Below are positions 17,071-25,004 of a stretch of DNA of 34,799 bases, one piece after another (the first letter of the stretch is position 1; each line of letters opens with the position of its first letter). This DNA is from a virus. The notes under the pieces were generated by a model. The model did not search any database and had not been told where the DNA came from. It worked only from the letters and a program-made list of their open reading frames with translations. The stretch covers positions 1 through 34,799 of IMG/VR virus record IMGVR_UViG_3300024273_001035; one strand, 5' to 3'. The translations under genes were made by a program, and so were the position numbers.

Positions 17071-17832
17071 TTATTCAGCTGTTTGGCAAGTTGCGATTGT
17101 TAAAAGTGTTTCAGAATCTTTAGAACGTAAAACAACACGGTTGTCCATTACATTAGCAGAGTAATCTTCCTTGTCTAAAAGGTTTAAGTATTTTTTGAAA
17201 AGAGTTACATCAGTACCATTAGTTCCATCAAATCCATCAGTAACTAAATAGTTGTAAGTTTTTCCTTTCATTCTAACACCATCTTTACTTGTAGTGATTG
17301 AGAATGTTTCCTCTTTGTCCAATCCAAATAATGAACGAACTTTAGAGATTGCAGTGTAGTCCATATCAAACACATAGTTTGCTGCCTCTACATTAAAGAT
17401 TGCTGCAATTTGAGAATCCGTAAGATCTTTATAACCTAATGATGGCTCAGAACATGCCAATTTGATTTCAAGCTCTTCATTAAAAACTCTAAATTCTGTT
17501 GCAACGAAATCTTCCTCGTTTTCTACAAATTCGATTTCAGCACAAACGTTACCAAATTCAAATTGTTTAAATGCATCAGTTAAACGTGAAGCATCGAAGA
17601 AAGCAATCTTTAATTCTTTAGAACCTGCTGCTTCGATAGTTCCATCTTCCAATTGGAAAACATGTGAAACTGGAATTCTGTGATGTTTTACTGCGTCTCT
17701 CTGTGGGAGATATGCAGAAGCCTGTACTACTTCATCCTTAATTTTGAAATAGATAAAAGTATCTATTACTTTAAGACGATTCACAAAACCGATGAAATTG
17801 TTTTGGTCTACCTTGTCAATTTTAATTTTCAT
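17071..17832 (-). CDS. 45: Sliding clamp, T4 gp45-like
   Basis: 253 aa (T4: 228). It shows the PCNA/gp45 pattern of two beta-rich halves: N-terminal FIGFVNRLKVIDTFIYFKIK, middle GSKELKIAFFDASRLTDAFK, and C-terminal SKDGVRMKGKTYNYLVTDGF followed by LRSKDSETLLTIATCQ. It tethers the polymerase and, in T4, activates late transcription with gp33 and gp55. It has its own GAAACA-N16-TATAAT promoter just after a terminator, and it probably co-transcribes the polymerase C-terminal half and uvsX. Confidence 0.85.
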   Translation of the reverse strand: MKIKIDKVDQNNFIGFVNRLKVIDTFIYFKIKDEVVQASAYLPQRDAVKHHRIPVSHVFQLEDGTIEAAGSKELKIAFFDASRLTDAFKQFEFGNVCAEIEFVENEEDFVATEFRVFNEELEIKLACSEPSLGYKDLTDSQIAAIFNVEAANYVFDMDYTAISKVRSLFGLDKEETFSITTSKDGVRMKGKTYNYLVTDGFDGTNGTDVTLFKKYLNLLDKEDYSANVMDNRVVLRSKDSETLLTIATCQTAE

Positions 17833-17861
17833 GTTGCTTATTTAAATTTGATTATTTAAGT

Positions 17862-17889
17862 ATTATAATGAAAATATTGGTTTTGTTTC
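17862..17889 (-). promoter_or_regulatory. GAAACA-N16-TATAAT promoter for the sliding clamp operon
   Basis: The minus strand has GAAACA (17884-17889) and TATAAT (17862-17867), exactly 16 nt apart, 30 nt before the clamp start. Confidence 0.7.
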
Positions 17890-17903
17890 ACATATTTTAT
17901 GGC

Positions 17904-17933
17904 ATAAAAAAACCTGCCATTACTGACAGGTTT
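17904..17933 (-). terminator. Rho-independent terminator after the CTS-bearing gene pair
   Basis: The 7-bp stem AAACCTG/CAGGTTT (17910-17916 with 17927-17933) is followed by seven T on the minus strand, then ATG. Confidence 0.85.
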
Positions 17934-17944
17934 ACTTGTGTTTC

Positions 17945-18451
17945 TTATTTTTTTATTGTTATTACAAATGCATTGGAAGATCCACCGAGTTTAGACATAT
18001 CATAATTATCAACTCTTGTAGTAACCTTTGGTTCTTTATCCATTACCAATTCAACATCAAAAAACCCAACTTTCATAGCATATGGCTTAACTGCGTTAAT
18101 TGCTGATATATCTTTACTGGTTAATTTGCTTGACATTAATGTTTTTAATGTTTGACCTCTACTAAGTTCATAATTTATGTCATATACTATCCAACTATTA
18201 GGTATTTTGGATTCATCTAAATCCTGTGGCATTCCATTGTAATATGCAGCATATGTATTTCCTTCATCGTAATATTTTGATAATTTATAAGTTCCATATT
18301 TACCACCTATAACATATATAGTTTCTCCCTTTTCACTTCGTTTAGACGCATTTCTTTTTGCTTTTTCTAGGTCATCTGCTGATGAGTTTCCGGAACCGGA
18401 TAAAGGCCCGAATTCATTTACAAACTCTTCAAATAATTTAATGTGTTTCAT
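17945..18451 (-). CDS. Probable head-packaged internal protein with capsid-targeting-like N-terminus
   Basis: 168 aa. It starts MKHIKLFEEFVNEFGPLSGS. The FEEFVNE segment resembles the T4 internal-protein capsid-targeting sequence (MKTYQEFIAE), which gp21 removes after the Glu. The rest (ETIYVIGGKYGTYKLSKYYD, then a C-terminal domain ending AFVITIKK) is a small soluble domain I do not recognise. It follows a sister gene with almost the same N-terminus by 9 nt, and both lie between a late promoter motif and a terminator. It is probably packaged and perhaps ejected into the host. Confidence 0.7.
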   Translation of the reverse strand: MKHIKLFEEFVNEFGPLSGSGNSSADDLEKAKRNASKRSEKGETIYVIGGKYGTYKLSKYYDEGNTYAAYYNGMPQDLDESKIPNSWIVYDINYELSRGQTLKTLMSSKLTSKDISAINAVKPYAMKVGFFDVELVMDKEPKVTTRVDNYDMSKLGGSSNAFVITIKK

Positions 18452-18460
18452 GTTTTATTT

Positions 18461-18901
18461 TTAAAATATTTTTTGATTTGAATTAAACCATGATTGAGCG
18501 TGCTTAGACGATTCGCTATTACTCATTTTCCATGCATTTTTAAAAGCAGGATCGGTTATTTGTCCATTATCCCAATTAGTGTAAATATAAACTCCTTGTT
18601 GCGCAGCTACACTAAAATAATCTTCTCTATCTTTAGAATTTAATGGAAATATGTCAAAACTAATTAACAATAAGTTTGTATCGGTATACCTCGTGAATAC
18701 TTTAATTTTAGAAATCGATGCTCCTTTATGTTTTTTAAGAATTTCCCAATCTTTTCTCATAGATTTATTGTCAGTATCTCCTTCGCTAATATTTGCTTTA
18801 ATCAATTGACTCCATATGCTTTTAACATCTTCATCTCCAAGAGATAGCGTGTTTAATTTTGCCTCGTTTACAAACTCTTCATATAGTTTAATGTATTTCA
18901 T
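18461..18901 (-). CDS. Probable head-packaged internal protein with capsid-targeting-like N-terminus
   Basis: 146 aa. The N-terminus MKYIKLYEEFVNEAKLNTLS has the same segment as the next gene, here followed by Ala. VNE-A is close to the T4 gp21 consensus (I/L-x-E before A/G). The body (SKIKVFTRYTDTNLLLISFD, YIYTNWDNGQITDPAF) is an unrecognised small domain different from its neighbour's. A clear late motif, GATATATAATAA, lies 16-27 nt before the start, although the surrounding genes are replication genes. Confidence 0.7.
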   Translation of the reverse strand: MKYIKLYEEFVNEAKLNTLSLGDEDVKSIWSQLIKANISEGDTDNKSMRKDWEILKKHKGASISKIKVFTRYTDTNLLLISFDIFPLNSKDREDYFSVAAQQGVYIYTNWDNGQITDPAFKNAWKMSNSESSKHAQSWFNSNQKIF

Positions 18902-18916
18902 AATAATTTTTATTTT

Positions 18917-18928
18917 TTATTATATATC
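18917..18928 (-). promoter_or_regulatory. Late promoter motif for the CTS gene pair
   Basis: The minus strand reads GATATATAATAA immediately after the nrdA terminator. Confidence 0.6.
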
Positions 18929-18933
18929 TTTTT

Positions 18934-18979
18934 TAAAAAAATAAAAAGACAGGGATAGTAGCGAACTTTTCCCTGTCTT
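18934..18979 (-). terminator. Rho-independent terminator after nrdA
   Basis: Perfect 10-bp stem AAGACAGGGA/TCCCTGTCTT (18946-18955 with 18970-18979), 14-nt loop, then T-rich sequence on the minus strand. Between it and the nrdA stop, 57 nt hold two further small inverted repeats: CCGTT/AACGG near 18983-18998, and GTGG/CCAC further toward nrdA. Confidence 0.85.
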
Positions 18980-19036
18980 AACTCCGTTAACTAAAACGGT
19001 CCTAAAATGTGGTCCTATTTCATACCACCGGATATC

Positions 19037-20662
19037 TTAACCCTCGCAGCTTTCGCAATCCAATATGTCTCTTGCAAATGATTGGGCTGAACTTTGACTA
19101 AATTGATAGTAAAGAGTTTTGACTCCCTGCTCATGTGCTTTTAAATACAATTGATTAATATCTTTAGCAGGTACACTTGGGTGAATCATTAAATTTAACG
19201 ATTGTGACTGGTCAATAAATTGTTGTCTTTGTCCTGCCTGTAAAATTAATTCACTTGGACTGATTTCAATAAATGATTTGAAAACTGCTTTAGTTGGAAA
19301 ATCTAAATGTTGTACACTTCCATCACGTTTTAGGATTCCTTCCCAAACATCTGGCGTATTTAAACCATATTTCTCTAATTCCTCTGTTAGGAATGGATTC
19401 TTATAAATAGTTTTTGACTTAGCCAAATCTTTAATAAAATAATTAGATTTAATTGGCTCAATTCCCATACTTACTTGACCTAAAATAAATGAACTACTTT
19501 TTGTTGGTGCAATTGCTAATAGCGTAGTGTTAGCATAACCATCTCTAATACATTTGTAGCCTTTTTCATCATGTAGCCATCTAGATGCTGCATCACTTCT
19601 CTCTTTAAGAGTTGAGAATATTTCGTGATTAAGACCCTTTGCTTGTAAAGATTCAAATTCAATTCTTTTAGATTGGAATAGTGAATGATAACCAAGAACT
19701 CCTAACCCTAGGGCTCTGTGTTGCTCTGCAAAACGGTGTGCTCTTGACATACCTGGCATTTTATAAGATTTCTTAACAAACTCATCCATTACTGCATTCA
19801 AGAAAAGAACGTAAGTTTCGATTGCATCTGTTTCTTTAATTTCATCCCAGTGCAACAAATTAATGGAACCTAAACAACACACAAATGAGTTAAAACTATC
19901 GGTTGGTAATTGAATCTCTGAACATAAATTACTTGCCGTAATTTCAAGTCCTAATTCTTTATATGGTGAATTGTTATTGGTGTTGTCCTTAAACATAATA
20001 TATGGAAAACCAAACTCATTTCGTCTTTGAATAACTTTAGCCCAAACCTTACGCTTGTCTGCATCTCCATCTTTCATTTCTTGTAACCATTGATCAGTTA
20101 CAGTAACTCCATATTGTAGATTTTGAATAGGGTTTCCTTCAGAACCCATATCTAAAAATTCTAAAATATCATTATGTTCAATTGGTAACCATGCCGCGCA
20201 TGCTCCTCTTCTTGCTTCTGATTGTTTACAAACATCAACGGTAGTATCGTACATTCTTGCATAGTGAACTGGTCCATCTGCTGTTCCTCCTGTAGAAATC
20301 TTAGCACCTCTTTCTCTGATGTTTCCTAAGAAAATTGAAGTTCCTCCTCCATATTTAGACATCATTCCAATTTCTCTACTCCCATTTAAGATACTATCTA
20401 AAGTATCGTCTACATTGCTACCATAACAACTAACTGGAAGCCCTTTGTCCTTTCCAAAGTTAATCCAAACTGGTGTTGATAAACTATAAAAACCTCTGGT
20501 CATATAATCCTCAAACTTCTTTGCAAATCCTTCTATTTTTAGGTATCTTTCTGCTGTATTTGATACATCTTTAATTCTCTGTTCTGGAGATTCTGTGATA
20601 TATCCTCTTGATAAAAATGTTCTACTGTCTTCGTTGAGCCAGTAATTCTTTTCGTAATCCAT
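19037..20662 (-). CDS. nrdA: Ribonucleotide reductase class I large subunit
   Basis: 541 aa, shorter than E. coli NrdA (761) because the N-terminal ATP-cone is absent. Active-site residues are in place: the first redox Cys in LPVSCYG, the N-x-C-x-E triad in SNLCSEIQLPT, the second redox Cys in FVCCLGSINL, the radical-transfer pair YY in KTLYYQFSQSS, and the C-terminal CESC tail that is re-reduced by thioredoxin or glutaredoxin. It makes deoxynucleotides for phage DNA. nrdB lies 21 nt upstream in the same operon. Lack of an ATP-cone suggests relaxed dATP feedback. Confidence 0.95.
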   Translation of the reverse strand: MDYEKNYWLNEDSRTFLSRGYITESPEQRIKDVSNTAERYLKIEGFAKKFEDYMTRGFYSLSTPVWINFGKDKGLPVSCYGSNVDDTLDSILNGSREIGMMSKYGGGTSIFLGNIRERGAKISTGGTADGPVHYARMYDTTVDVCKQSEARRGACAAWLPIEHNDILEFLDMGSEGNPIQNLQYGVTVTDQWLQEMKDGDADKRKVWAKVIQRRNEFGFPYIMFKDNTNNNSPYKELGLEITASNLCSEIQLPTDSFNSFVCCLGSINLLHWDEIKETDAIETYVLFLNAVMDEFVKKSYKMPGMSRAHRFAEQHRALGLGVLGYHSLFQSKRIEFESLQAKGLNHEIFSTLKERSDAASRWLHDEKGYKCIRDGYANTTLLAIAPTKSSSFILGQVSMGIEPIKSNYFIKDLAKSKTIYKNPFLTEELEKYGLNTPDVWEGILKRDGSVQHLDFPTKAVFKSFIEISPSELILQAGQRQQFIDQSQSLNLMIHPSVPAKDINQLYLKAHEQGVKTLYYQFSQSSAQSFARDILDCESCEG

Positions 20663-20683
20663 TGTTTTTCTGTGTTTCTTTGT

Positions 20684-21664
20684 TTAAAATAAATCGTCTT
20701 CAGTTATTGACTTACTTTTTTTATTATAATCAGTACTGCGTTTGTAAAAGAAATCTCCCTCCTTGGTTGCAGTAATTTCAACATCAAACCACAAGGTCTT
20801 TTCTATTTCTGTAAAATCAACCGCAAACACGGGCTTCATACCGATTCTTGCTAACGAATTATTAAATCTATTTTGAATAAAATTCTTAATGGTATTTTTT
20901 GATAAGAAATCAAGCTCTCCTTTTTCAAAGATCCAATCTAAGATTTTAACTTCAGCTGCATACGCTTTTTTACATGCTGAATCAATTAATTGTTCAAACT
21001 CTGCGTCAAACCACTCTGGATTTTCCTCTTTAATAATGTTAATTAATTCTGAACCAAAGTTTCCATGGATCTCCTCCTCTTTTGATGTTGCTTCAACTAC
21101 ATTAGAGATACCTTTAAATAAATTTTTATCTTTATTAAAGGACATCATAATAAAGAATTGACTGAATAGGCTCACGTGCTCTATAAACAATGAAAATAAT
21201 AATACTGACTTAGTATACATTTTATTGTCCTTACTTCTTGTGCCATCCAAATACTTGCTTAAGTATGCAATTCTATCTTTAATTGCTGGGATTTCTACTA
21301 CATTTTGAAACTCTTCCTCAAGTCCTAAAACTCTAAGTAATTGTGCATAAGCATCTTTGTGTCTTACCTCAGATTCTGCAAATGTCATACCAACATCTCC
21401 AATTTCTGTGATTGGCATTCTCTTATAAAGATCAGCCCAAAATGTTTTAACGTTAACTTCGATTTGTGCAATTGCAAGCATTGCTCTTTTAATTACTTCT
21501 CTCTCCTGATCTGAAATCTTTGTTTTGAAATCATCAATATCTGTTGTGAAATTAAATTCTGTGTGGATCCAATATGAGTGTCTAATTGCGTCTTTATACG
21601 CTAATAAAGAGGGGTATTCGTAGGGTAAAATATTTACTCGTTTTTCGAAGATGTTTCCGTTCAT
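20684..21664 (-). CDS. nrdB: Ribonucleotide reductase class I small subunit
   Basis: 326 aa. The diiron and radical site is visible: EVRHKDAY contains the Glu, His and radical Tyr matching E. coli Glu115, His118 and Tyr122, and KEEEIHGNFG contains the later Glu and His ligands. The C-terminal end, ITEDDLF, is an acidic hydrophobic tail of the kind that docks into NrdA. It forms the first gene of the nrdB-nrdA unit and starts 39 nt after the end of the polymerase N-terminal half. Confidence 0.95.
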   Translation of the reverse strand: MNGNIFEKRVNILPYEYPSLLAYKDAIRHSYWIHTEFNFTTDIDDFKTKISDQEREVIKRAMLAIAQIEVNVKTFWADLYKRMPITEIGDVGMTFAESEVRHKDAYAQLLRVLGLEEEFQNVVEIPAIKDRIAYLSKYLDGTRSKDNKMYTKSVLLFSLFIEHVSLFSQFFIMMSFNKDKNLFKGISNVVEATSKEEEIHGNFGSELINIIKEENPEWFDAEFEQLIDSACKKAYAAEVKILDWIFEKGELDFLSKNTIKNFIQNRFNNSLARIGMKPVFAVDFTEIEKTLWFDVEITATKEGDFFYKRSTDYNKKSKSITEDDLF

Positions 21665-21689
21665 TCTGTTGTAAATTTTTTTTATGTTA

Positions 21690-21700
21690 GTTATATATAA
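21690..21700 (-). promoter_or_regulatory. Possible late-like motif before nrdB
   Basis: The minus strand reads TTATATATAAC, with the ATATATAA core but no G in front. This may be chance in AT-rich DNA. Confidence 0.2.
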
Positions 21701-21703
21701 ATC

Positions 21704-23101
21704 TTACTTTAGCAATTTTCTCAAGTTGTCTGCCTTTGTGTAATATTCATATGATGTTGTTTTGTAATCTTTACGTTGTTGGTATAGGTCACTAAGAATT
21801 TTTCTAAGAATTGAATCATCTGTATTATAAACAACTCCATTATCACATACAATTACATTAGTATCTTTACGTCTTTCTGCAATTTCACTCTTACCTATTT
21901 TTTCAATGTATGCATCTGGAGAAATATTAAATTGTCTCATTATTGAAGGATATAGAGACGCGAAATCGAATGCACTTACACCTTCATAAAATCCAAGGAT
22001 TGGTTCCTTTACAAATGCTCCAGCGTATTGGCCATCTTTTTGACCATCTTTCTTTTCCTCACTTCCAATTCTCATTCCTTGCTCTGCCAATTTTCTTGCC
22101 ATAATCGCTTCAGTAACTGCCACTGGAGAACTTGCTTTATATAGAGGCATGTTTGTGATGTTTGCAAGTGTCAGTAGGACCTCCATTGATTTTAATTTTT
22201 GGTCAATATAATAAACCAATACCGAATCGACTACGTTATAGTAAATGTACTTGACAAAGTTATCTCGATACAAATCCTGTAATGAACCTGTAAATTTAAT
22301 CTTGTTAACTTTTAAGACCTGGCTTGAAACATAATCAAGTGAATTGGATTCCTTTACTTTAACTGATCTATCATATTTATCATATAATTGCATGTAATCT
22401 AGAATTCCAATGTGTAATGGGCGACTATCGTTTTTATCAACAGAACCTGTCATACTTACTTCACTAATATCAATTTGAAGTCTTTTACAACGATTCACAA
22501 TATATTGCCAGTCATAGTTAATAAAATTCCATCCTGTCATCATTGGGAATTTAGGTAAGAATTTCATTAAGAATGTGTACACCATATCATATTCGGATTT
22601 GAACTTATGGTACTTAAATTCCCAGTCCATATCAAAATCTTTGAAGTATTCATTAGTGTCATCTTGTATCTTTTTGATACTTTCAGAATCCATGTCCTCA
22701 AGACCTAATACAATTGCTTTACGATCTGGTGTAATAATTGAGAATGAAAGGATTCTACTTTTAGCCTCCTCTGCTTTAGGGAATCCATCTACAATTTCAG
22801 TTTCAATATCGACAAAGTATGTCTTTGGCATATTATATGCTGTCAATTCTGCTTTATCTTTCTCTGAAAGAGAATCTAAAAAATAAAGAATTGAAAACTT
22901 ATTGTATTGTCTACCATATCCTAATTTAACAGAACGGCCATCCCAATTTTTATAAGTTGGACTGGCCGCTTTATCTTTATCATCACAAACATACCAATTT
23001 TGGAATTTATCCACAGGATATTGTTTGAATGCTACTTCTCCCTTGTCATTATAATACGATATGATAATATCTTTTTCTCTTTGCTCGATATCTAATATCA
23101 T
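21704..23101 (-). CDS. 43A: DNA polymerase N-terminal half (split T4 gp43, family B)
   Basis: 465 aa. Exonuclease motifs: Exo I in FVDIETE (Asp98, Glu100), Exo II in TGWNFINYDW (Asn192, Asp197), Exo III in YYNVVDSVLVYYID (Tyr288, Asp292). Polymerase motif A is FDFASLYPS, with Asp379. It ends soon after the LYQQRKDYK fingers helix, at KADNLRKLLK. Motifs B and C are on the separate ORF at 15871-17067, about 4.6 kb away. No intein splice residues are seen at the end, so the halves probably assemble without covalent joining. Confidence 0.94.
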   Translation of the reverse strand: MILDIEQREKDIIISYYNDKGEVAFKQYPVDKFQNWYVCDDKDKAASPTYKNWDGRSVKLGYGRQYNKFSILYFLDSLSEKDKAELTAYNMPKTYFVDIETEIVDGFPKAEEAKSRILSFSIITPDRKAIVLGLEDMDSESIKKIQDDTNEYFKDFDMDWEFKYHKFKSEYDMVYTFLMKFLPKFPMMTGWNFINYDWQYIVNRCKRLQIDISEVSMTGSVDKNDSRPLHIGILDYMQLYDKYDRSVKVKESNSLDYVSSQVLKVNKIKFTGSLQDLYRDNFVKYIYYNVVDSVLVYYIDQKLKSMEVLLTLANITNMPLYKASSPVAVTEAIMARKLAEQGMRIGSEEKKDGQKDGQYAGAFVKEPILGFYEGVSAFDFASLYPSIMRQFNISPDAYIEKIGKSEIAERRKDTNVIVCDNGVVYNTDDSILRKILSDLYQQRKDYKTTSYEYYTKADNLRKLLK

Positions 23102-23569
23102 TTAATAGTTGTTTTTCTGGCGGTTAACGTTAGCCTCAGCTTTTGCGAAGTAGTAGTTGTATGCTGTTTTTGCATCTAATCCAATTGACGCAGCATAATT
23201 AATTACAAAGTGGATTATATCTACCCATTCCATATACAATTCTTTTTTGTCACCTTCAGATAGGTCTGAAACTTTCATAGTTTCATATTTTGAAAAGTCT
23301 TTTTTCCAGTATTTCCATACTGCATTTCCACTGCCATCTTTAATACCGCCAAGTGCATCAGTCATTTCATGAATTTCATCAACAACTGCATGTGTATTTA
23401 CATGCCAGAAGTTCATAACTTCTCTAATCGACATGTCTTCAAATTTAAAACCATAAGTTTGCTCTTGCATTTTCTTTTGGTTTTCCATGATGTCCGCTAG
23501 GTGGGTGGTTGATTGGTCATAAAAATCTTTTACTTCAAGATCTTTGCATTCGTTATCTATGTTTGCCAT
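23102..23569 (-). CDS. All-alpha NTP pyrophosphatase, dUTPase/MazG-like
   Basis: 155 aa. The dimeric dUTPase/MazG metal sites are seen as DEIHEMTDAL (Glu65, Glu68) and ELYMEWVDIIHFV (Glu114, Asp117), followed by KAEANVNRQKNNY (Lys143, Asn149, Arg150), which would contact the nucleotide. It likely hydrolyses dUTP or another non-canonical dNTP to the monophosphate and keeps it out of phage DNA. It sits directly before the polymerase N-terminal half with no spacer. The exact substrate is uncertain. Confidence 0.75.
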   Translation of the reverse strand: MANIDNECKDLEVKDFYDQSTTHLADIMENQKKMQEQTYGFKFEDMSIREVMNFWHVNTHAVVDEIHEMTDALGGIKDGSGNAVWKYWKKDFSKYETMKVSDLSEGDKKELYMEWVDIIHFVINYAASIGLDAKTAYNYYFAKAEANVNRQKNNY

Positions 23570-23591
23570 AATTTGTTATTTAGTAGTTTTA

Positions 23592-24686
23592 TTAGAAAAG
23601 TGCGTTTTGTTTAAGGGTTGGAGCAACTTTATTTTCATTATCTTTGGATAGATCTGGGCAAAGTTCATCTGCCATCTTAGAAACCTTTTCATCAAAAGTT
23701 TCTTTCGTCCACATATATGATAATACAACATCAGACTGTAACTTTGCATACTCTTCCAATTGAATATCACTTAACATCTCAATGTTCTTCTGAGGTAACC
23801 CAAGAGCCTCTAGATCCTTTGGTGAAGATAACAATACTGACTTCTGAATTGCTGCATAAATCCATCTAATTCTGAACCATCCAGAACCTGCATGAGGATA
23901 TTCAGGACATAAGATTCCCCAATACTTTCCACATGCTTCAAATACGTCAGTTTCTGTTGCTAATTGACTTGCCTCTTTAATACTCTTTGCTCCAAAATAA
24001 TCTACTGGCCATTTTAATTTGTTTCTGCGAACCCATGGTCTATGGTCAACAAGAGAAGCCAACATATGTTTTTTCTCTTTGACTTGAGGTTCTACTTCCA
24101 ATTTAATGTTCCAATTATCAAGCACGTATGGAGTTAAATCTATATTATAGATATTTTTTACTTTAATAATATCTCTAACCTTTTCTTTATCACCCCAATC
24201 AAATGCGGGAATAAGTGCATTTTCAAATTCACCTTCAGCTACTTTTCTAATAACCTCCCTTGCTTCTTCTGGATTAAATGCAGGATTATCTACACCTCCA
24301 TAGAAATATCTACCATCACTCCATTTCTTCGAGATTGATTTATCAAATACTTCTTGCTCAAGCATTTTAGCCCATGATTTTATAGTGCCATCAATCTTCC
24401 AATCTTCATGAAATACAATAACATTCTTTATAGATTTAAGTGCATAAAGAGCGTTAAAGATTTCTCCTGAATAGTTGTTTGAACCAAATTGTCCAACACC
24501 AACGATGGCCAATCCATATTCTGAAAGGTCATCACCCCATTTTACAGTTCTACGATCTACATCATATCCCTGTTTTCTTAATGAGTTACAAATAATGGAA
24601 CTATCATCAATTCTTTTTACTCTTGCTCTTTTATAAGCTTCGTCATCAACCTGCTTTGCAGTACAACCTGTGAAAAGTATCTTCAT
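23592..24686 (-). CDS. GT-B-like glycosyltransferase, possible DNA glucosyltransferase
   Basis: 364 aa. The N-terminal half (MKILFTGCTAKQVDDEAYKR; then SLRKQGYDVDRRTVKWGDDL and LAIVGVGQFG) reads as a Rossmann-like domain. The C-terminal half has GSGWFRIRWIYAAIQKSVLL followed by SSPKDLEALG, a typical GT-B end where the sugar nucleotide binds. The overall layout and length recall T4 beta-glucosyltransferase (351 aa), but I see no direct alignment. The neighbouring dUTPase-like and polymerase genes fit a DNA-modification role. The C-terminus ends LKQNALF. Confidence 0.5.
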   Translation of the reverse strand: MKILFTGCTAKQVDDEAYKRARVKRIDDSSIICNSLRKQGYDVDRRTVKWGDDLSEYGLAIVGVGQFGSNNYSGEIFNALYALKSIKNVIVFHEDWKIDGTIKSWAKMLEQEVFDKSISKKWSDGRYFYGGVDNPAFNPEEAREVIRKVAEGEFENALIPAFDWGDKEKVRDIIKVKNIYNIDLTPYVLDNWNIKLEVEPQVKEKKHMLASLVDHRPWVRRNKLKWPVDYFGAKSIKEASQLATETDVFEACGKYWGILCPEYPHAGSGWFRIRWIYAAIQKSVLLSSPKDLEALGLPQKNIEMLSDIQLEEYAKLQSDVVLSYMWTKETFDEKVSKMADELCPDLSKDNENKVAPTLKQNALF

Positions 24687-24687
24687 A

Positions 24688-24960
24688 TTAAACTTGTTTT
24701 TCGTTAATGTAATTGTCTAAGCCTTGGATATATGCAACTGCATCCAATAAATTATCTTTCTTGTGGTTGTAAGATTCTCTAGAGAATTTAAGAGCAACAA
24801 GTGCTTTAAACATATGTTCTCCAGTAACTTCAATTCCTGTCATGCCTTGAAAAATCATGGCGGCTCTATCCATTCCTTCTGAGAATGGACCATAATTGCG
24901 ATCAGCTTCTTCAGATCTGTGATTTACAATTTGATTTGCTTCTTCTAAAATATTGTTCAT
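24688..24960 (-). CDS. DUF6378-like phage protein
   Basis: 90 aa, one helical domain. The conserved-looking parts are RNYGPFSEGMDRAAMIFQGM and FKALVALKFSRESYNHKKDN, followed by LLDAVAYIQGLDNY. This D-N-x-x-D-x-x-x-Y pattern is the hallmark of a small phage family related to all-alpha NTP pyrophosphatases. It starts the operon dUTPase-like/43A and has a TAAACA-N16-TATAAT promoter. The assignment is from memory of the family. Confidence 0.55.
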   Translation of the reverse strand: MNNILEEANQIVNHRSEEADRNYGPFSEGMDRAAMIFQGMTGIEVTGEHMFKALVALKFSRESYNHKKDNLLDAVAYIQGLDNYINEKQV

Positions 24961-24976
24961 AAATTTGTGTTTAGTT

Positions 24977-25004
24977 ATTATATTCTATTTATCGTTTTTG
25001 TTTA
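24977..25004 (-). promoter_or_regulatory. GAAACA-N16-TATAAT-type promoter
   Basis: The minus strand has TAAACA and TATAAT exactly 16 nt apart, overlapping the last bases of the upstream gene and 16 nt before the 90-aa gene. The upstream box has one mismatch. Confidence 0.55.

Noticed and set aside
21690-21700. Late promoter for nrdB
   Set aside because: Only the AT core is present, without the G, and late expression of ribonucleotide reductase would be odd. It is kept only as a low-confidence site.
15871-23101. Split intein or group I intron explaining the divided polymerase
   Set aside because: Neither half has intein ends (no N-terminal Cys/Ser splice block, no His-Asn at a junction), and the gap is filled with intact genes and no intron core or homing endonuclease.
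23576-23770. 64-codon minus-strand ORF overlapping the end of the glycosyltransferase-like gene
   Set aside because: It is an out-of-frame shadow of the 364-aa gene, with no start context or domain of its own. The ORF at 25298-25489 was rejected likewise.
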